Shown here in pieces: positions 7,376-9,885 of a stretch of 9,885 bases of DNA (its first letter is position 1; the number at the start of each line of letters is the position of its first letter). Origin of the DNA: UBA9676 sp036522155 (GTDB taxonomy: Bacteria > Actinomycetota > Actinomycetes > Streptosporangiales > Streptosporangiaceae); NCBI GenBank assembly GCA_036522155.1, contig DATDGI010000049.1, forward strand, positions 1 through 9,885, read 5' to 3'. Position numbers and translations under genes: made by a program. The notes beneath the pieces are model-generated. The model had not been told where the DNA came from. It saw nothing but the letters and a program-made list of their open reading frames with translations, and did no database searches.

Positions 7376-7410
7376 CCCCCGCGCCCAGCCTGGCCAGGTG
7401 CCAGCGGGGA
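7376..7410 (-). other. Predicted stem-loop between the DUF3017 gene and icd
   Basis: On the minus strand, TCCCCGC (7404-7410) can pair with GCGGGGG (7376-7382), with an inner palindrome CCTGGCCAGG (7389-7398) at the tip. It sits just after the DUF3017 stop and before the icd ribosome binding site. It could be an attenuator or mRNA-processing structure lowering or separating expression of the two genes. No U-run follows, so it is not a standard terminator. Confidence 0.3.
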
Positions 7411-7417
7411 TTCTGGG

Positions 7418-7993
7418 TCACATCGGGGCCGGCAGGACCAGGCTGGTGACCAGCAGGCCGACGCCCAGACCAGCCAGCACCACCACGTCTACCAGGCGCC
7501 GCCGCGACGCGAGCAGGCCCGCCCACGTCTCTGGCAGCACCAGCCGGGCAAACGCGGCAATGAACATCGCGCCTGCCAAAGCCAACGTACCGCCCCTGAT
7601 GCGCTGGCTGCCGCCGTACCACATCCACGCGAGGCCGCCTAGGACGAGGGCCACCGAGAACCAGTAGGGGAGCTGGGCCAGCCTGGGCGCCCGGGCGGGA
7701 ACGGCCCGGGACGGGTGCCCGGCGCCGCGACGCTCGGGACCGCGGCGGCCGTGCGGCCGGGGTGTCTGCGTCACCCTGGGTACCTCCACCCCACGGGCCG
7801 GGCCGGCGGCTGGCTCGGTCACGCTGATCGCACTCCCGGTGGCGGTCGTCACCGCGTGGCCAACGGCGTCCACGTGAGCCCCCGTTTCCCAATGTATTCG
7901 CTGTCCGGCCTGATCAGCCCGCGCATCGATATCGCTCAGCGCGGTTGGCGCCGGAATGATGTCTGTCGGGCCCTTGGACGGCTTGTCCGCCAT
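7418..7993 (-). CDS. DUF3017 membrane protein with long disordered N-terminus
   Basis: A 191-residue protein of unknown function. The N-terminal 105 or so residues are hydrophilic and low in predicted order: Ala/Thr/Asp-rich to about 70, then Arg/Pro-rich. Three hydrophobic segments follow at about 109-128 (YWFSVALVLGGLAWMWYGG), 135-154 (GTLALAGAMFIAAFARLVLP) and 168-188 (VDVVVLAGLGVGLLVTSLVLP), with basic SRRR between the second and third. This matches DUF3017, an actinobacterial family which, from memory, is often found beside folD, purH or mdh; that fits its place at the head of the icd-mdh unit. The start at 7993 is supported by GGAGG 7 bases upstream. A longer reading to 8131 runs through the intergenic inverted repeats and looks non-coding. 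The membrane domain suggests an inner-membrane role, with no function assignable. Confidence 0.82.
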   Translation of the reverse strand: MADKPSKGPTDIIPAPTALSDIDARADQAGQRIHWETGAHVDAVGHAVTTATGSAISVTEPAAGPARGVEVPRVTQTPRPHGRRGPERRGAGHPSRAVPARAPRLAQLPYWFSVALVLGGLAWMWYGGSQRIRGGTLALAGAMFIAAFARLVLPETWAGLLASRRRLVDVVVLAGLGVGLLVTSLVLPAPM

Positions 7994-8000
7994 TTGTGTT

Positions 8001-8005
8001 CCTCC
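8001..8005 (-). promoter_or_regulatory. Ribosome binding site of the DUF3017 gene
   Basis: GGAGG on the minus strand, 7 bases before the ATG at 7993. It decides the start against the 46-residue Ala/Arg-rich extension. Confidence 0.6.
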
Positions 8006-8022
8006 AGGAGGGCTCGGTGGGC

Positions 8023-8028
8023 AGTGTA
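8023..8028 (-). promoter_or_regulatory. Possible -10 element for the DUF3017-icd-mdh unit
   Basis: TACACT on the minus strand (AGTGTA on plus) fits the actinobacterial TAnnnT -10 pattern. It would start a transcript about 20-25 bases ahead of the DUF3017 ATG, a sensible leader containing the GGAGG. No good -35 hexamer is visible at 17-18 bases, so this is tentative. Confidence 0.3.
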
Positions 8029-8048
8029 CTTCTGCGCGTTTGGCCCAT

Positions 8049-8124
8049 CCCGCCCGGCGGGCCACGGCGGCCCGCGCTGCGTCACGCGGGCGGCGGCCGA
8101 CGGCCGCCCGGCCGGAAGCGGCCG
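8049..8124. repeat. Run of five consecutive inverted repeats in the divergent region
   Basis: Five perfect inverted repeats follow each other or overlap slightly. They are CCCGCC-C-GGCGGG (8049-8061), GGGCC-ACGGC-GGCCC (8059-8073), CCGCG-8-CGCGG (8072-8089), GGCGGCCG-A-CGGCCGCC (8092-8108) and CGGCCG-GAAG-CGGCCG (8109-8124). They lie between the putative DUF3017 promoter and the FHA gene. Very high GC raises the chance of such stems, but the density is striking. Function unknown. Confidence 0.45.
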
Positions 8125-8192
8125 CTGCCAACGCAAGCCCGGCTGGCGAATGTGGTAGGAGAAGCCCGCAAGGGGGTAACTGAACCGTAAGA

Positions 8193-8210
8193 CCTCAGTA
8201 GCTACTCAGG
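8193..8210. promoter_or_regulatory. 18-base near-palindrome ahead of the FHA-HTH gene, candidate operator
   Basis: CCTCAGTAGCTACTCAGG has a perfect 10-base palindromic core AGTAGCTACT (8197-8206) and matches its own reverse complement at 16 of 18 positions. It also contains CTCAG as a direct repeat 11 bases apart, one helical turn. It ends 16 bases before the GTG at 8227. The size is that of LuxR/TraR-type boxes, and the downstream gene encodes a LuxR-like HTH, so autoregulation is a reasonable guess. It could instead act as an mRNA hairpin near the ribosome binding site. Confidence 0.4.
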
Positions 8211-8226
8211 CAGGCGGGAGGACCTC

Positions 8227-9078
8227 GTGGAGGGGCCCTACATTCGCATCGAGGAGACCGGGGCGGTCGTCCCGCTGGCCGCACAGGTGACGACGATCGG
8301 GCGCGGCGCTGGCGTCGACATCCAGCTGGCCGACCCGAGTGTCTCCCGGCTCCATGCCGAGATCGTCCGGCATGGGCCCTACGCGTACGTCGCTGACCTC
8401 GGTTTATCACGTAACGGCACCCGGGTGAACGGGCGGCTGATCGCCCGCCGGGTACTCGAGGATGGCGATGTGCTCAGCTTTGGCTCCGCCCGCTGCCGGG
8501 TGGGCGGCATCCCGCGGGAGGACATCGCCGCCGAAGTGGAGCTGCGGCGTTCGGCCACTCCCGAACTGACCCGCCGCGAACTCGACGTACTGACATCGCT
8601 GTGCCGCCCGGCGCTGTCGGACGAGGCTTTTGTGGCCCCGGCCACGGCCAGGGAGATCGCTACCGACCTCGTTGTCACCGAGGCGGCCGTCAAGCAGCAT
8701 CTGCTGCGCCTCTACCAGAAGTTCCGGATCGCGGAGGGGGTCAACCGCCGGGTCCGGCTGGCCAACGAGGTGATCGCACTCGGGCTGGTCAGGCCGCTGC
8801 CGCCGGCCGGGAGGCCGGGCCCGGCACCCGGGCTCCGGCCGGACTTCGCGGGCGCCGATCCGGTGCCGGCCCAGCGGCCAGCCCCGGCTAGTTCAGCCCC
8901 GGCCAGCCCAGCCCCGGCTAGTTCAGCCCCGGCTAGTTCAGCCCCGGCCAGCCCAGGCCCGGCCAGCCCAGGCCTGCCCGGCTCCGGCCGGCCCAGCTCA
9001 GGCCCGGCCGGTGCCGCGGGCCCGGACCGGGCGTCTGGTGCGGCCCGGCGCGCCGCGGCCGCCCGCCAGGCCAGCTAA
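8227..9078 (+). CDS. FHA domain protein with LuxR-like HTH and Ala-Pro-Ser repeat tail
   Basis: A 283-residue protein. An N-terminal FHA domain (about 5-92) has the phosphothreonine-binding signatures TIGRGAG (23-29, R26), SVSRLHAE (38-45, S40, R41, H43) and SRNGTRVNG (61-69, N63, G64). It is followed at 114-168 by a LuxR/GerE-like helix-turn-helix: LTRRELDVL (114-122), then REIATDLVVTEAAVKQHLLRLYQKF (split across 142-166). About 10 extra residues (near 127-139) lie between the first helix and the recognition part. The C-terminal third is a Pro/Ala/Ser-rich disordered tail with six pentapeptide units (219-248) and then Gly/Pro-rich sequence. The start is GTG at 8227, with GGGAGG 5 bases upstream. 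FHA domains read Thr phosphorylation by Ser/Thr kinases, so the protein may be a phospho-controlled DNA-binding regulator. It is divergent from the DUF3017 unit and convergent with a membrane-protein gene that may be a kinase. Confidence 0.9.
   Translation: MEGPYIRIEETGAVVPLAAQVTTIGRGAGVDIQLADPSVSRLHAEIVRHGPYAYVADLGLSRNGTRVNGRLIARRVLEDGDVLSFGSARCRVGGIPREDIAAEVELRRSATPELTRRELDVLTSLCRPALSDEAFVAPATAREIATDLVVTEAAVKQHLLRLYQKFRIAEGVNRRVRLANEVIALGLVRPLPPAGRPGPAPGLRPDFAGADPVPAQRPAPASSAPASPAPASSAPASSAPASPGPASPGLPGSGRPSSGPAGAAGPDRASGAARRAAAARQAS
8881..8970 (+). repeat. 15-base tandem repeat in the FHA gene, six units
   Basis: Six head-to-tail 15-base units alternate between two versions, gccccggctagttca (encoding APASS) and gccccggccagccca (APASP); the sixth starts with ggc and gives GPASP. 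A degenerate seventh unit follows. Because the unit is a multiple of three, copy-number change would lengthen or shorten the tail without breaking the frame. Confidence 0.9.
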
Positions 9079-9156
9079 CCCACCACGGCGCCGCCACCCG
9101 GGATGCCATCAGCAGCGACGCGACCGGCCACCCCGGGATATCACCGCCAGCCACGC

Positions 9157-9176
9157 GGCCGCTGCTCGCAGCCGCC
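9157..9176. terminator. Possible bidirectional hairpin between convergent genes
   Basis: GGC-C-GCTG-CTCG-CAGC-C-GCC forms a seven-pair stem with one C-C mismatch and a four-base loop. It lies in the 132-base gap between the stop of the FHA gene and the stop of the convergent membrane-protein gene, where a terminator for either strand is expected. There is no T-tract, so support is limited. Confidence 0.25.
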
Positions 9177-9210
9177 CCGGTGCCCGCCCCGGCCTGGCGA
9201 TCAGCGGCCG

Positions 9211-9885
9211 TCAGCGATGCCGCAGGTGGGACAGCAGGTAATGACCCACCGGGCCGAACTGGCCGAGCCGCTGGCCGGTCAGCCCGCCGAAATGCCAGGA
9301 CCCGCCCGGGGCCACCGCCGGCCAGTACAGCGATGGCCATGACGCCGCCGCGGCCAGGGTGGCGAGCGCCAGCGCACCCATCCCGATCACCACGACCGCC
9401 TGCGCCAGTCGGCTGCCCACCATCGCGGTGAACATCCGCCTCAGCTGCCGCCGGGATCGCCCCGAGCCCGGGCCCAGCCCGTAGAAGGCGACGAAGATCC
9501 CGGCGGCCACCGCGATCGCGCGAGGCAGCGGATGGCCGGGCACGGTCAGGAGGGTGACGCCGCCCGCGATCGCCGCGGCCGCCGCCGCGAACGGCACCAG
9601 CAGCAGCGACCCGAGCAGCGACCGGAACAGGTACCAGGGGAAGGCGGCCGCGGTCAGGACCGGGTCAGAAGCCCTGGCTCCCCGCGCGGACCGCCGGACG
9701 GTGGCCCGTTCCTGGGCCACATCGCCCGCCCGCAGCAAGATGATCAGGACGAGCGCGGCGACGGATCCCGCCACCGGCAGGATGACGCTCACCCCGGCCA
9801 GCATCAGCATGACGGCGACGACCGTCAGCGAATGCCCGCGCGGGCTGGCCGTGGACCGCTGAGCGGGTGCCGGGCGCGCGCCGGG
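9211..9885 (-). CDS. C-terminal membrane region of a larger protein, possibly a Ser/Thr protein kinase (5' end outside window)
   Basis: The frame is open from its TGA at 9211 to the right edge, giving 224 visible residues. The ATG at 9810 is probably internal, because the 25 residues before it continue a Pro/Arg/Ala-rich linker (APAQRSTASPRGHSL) directly into the first hydrophobic segment. From that Met, hydrophobic segments lie at about 1-26 (probably one or two passes), 65-90, 97-114 and 136-157, separated by basic stretches such as TVRRSARGARASD and GRSRRQLRRMF. The short C-terminus is rich in Gly, His and Arg. No catalytic motif is visible. The arrangement resembles, from memory, the C-terminal membrane part of actinobacterial serine/threonine kinases that have a linker after the kinase domain. 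The convergent FHA gene fits that idea. It could equally be another multi-pass protein. The kinase assignment is inference; the coding call is firmer. Confidence 0.65.
   Translation of the reverse strand, partial: PGARPAPAQRSTASPRGHSLTVVAVMLMLAGVSVILPVAGSVAALVLIILLRAGDVAQERATVRRSARGARASDPVLTAAAFPWYLFRSLLGSLLLVPFAAAAAAIAGGVTLLTVPGHPLPRAIAVAAGIFVAFYGLGPGSGRSRRQLRRMFTAMVGSRLAQAVVVIGMGALALATLAAAASWPSLYWPAVAPGGSWHFGGLTGQRLGQFGPVGHYLLSHLRHR

Noticed and set aside
6058..7449. 463-codon plus-strand open frame opposite icd
   Set aside because: It covers icd, whose active-site residues are all intact on the other strand. It shows no domain and a His/Val/Gly composition typical of antisense frames in GC-rich genes.
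7994..8131. N-terminal extension of the DUF3017 protein to an upstream start
   Set aside because: The added 46 residues are Ala/Arg-rich, run through the inverted-repeat block, and would bypass a well-placed GGAGG-ATG.
9097..9142. Repeated CACCCGGGAT / CACCCCGGGAT in the convergent intergenic region
   Set aside because: A short two-copy repeat with CCCGGG cores in a very GC-rich spacer. No further copies or structure were seen, so it is not distinguishable from chance.

Overview
The window is very GC-rich, uses GTG as well as ATG starts, and carries families typical of Actinomycetota: DUF3017, an FHA protein with a LuxR-like helix-turn-helix, a CBS/CNNM-type membrane protein next to guaA, and a Uma2 protein. 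It looks like chromosomal housekeeping DNA from a filamentous or related actinomycete. The genus cannot be decided from this sequence. I saw no rRNA, tRNA, insertion sequence, CRISPR array or phage gene.

Layout from left to right. (1) 5-583, minus: Uma2-family protein. (2) 638-2287, minus: guaA (GMP synthase). It lies downstream of (3) 2351-3676, minus: a CNNM/CorC-type CBS membrane protein, 63 bases away, so the two are probably co-transcribed. (4) 3677-3900 is a divergent promoter region. (5) 3901-5106, plus: M20 amidohydrolase. (6) 5112-6068 and 6112-7335, minus: mdh (LDH-type malate dehydrogenase) and icd (dimeric NADP-type isocitrate dehydrogenase). They are preceded by (7) 7418-7993, minus: a DUF3017 membrane protein. 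These three form a probable operon transcribed in the order DUF3017, icd, mdh, which converges on the M20 gene with only 5 bases between stop codons. (8) 7994-8226 is a 233-base divergent regulatory region containing a run of inverted repeats and an 18-base near-palindrome. (9) 8227-9078, plus: an FHA / LuxR-like HTH protein with a repetitive Ala-Pro-Ser tail. (10) 9211 to beyond 9885, minus: the C-terminal multi-membrane part of a larger protein, possibly a serine/threonine kinase.

The left and middle parts are core metabolism: purine synthesis, two TCA-cycle enzymes and an amide hydrolase. The right end is the most interesting. There, a putative phosphothreonine reader fused to a DNA-binding-like domain lies tail-to-tail with a possible membrane kinase, and a LuxR-box-sized palindrome sits directly ahead of the FHA gene. 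This suggests a local phospho-signalling and transcription module, but that is an inference.
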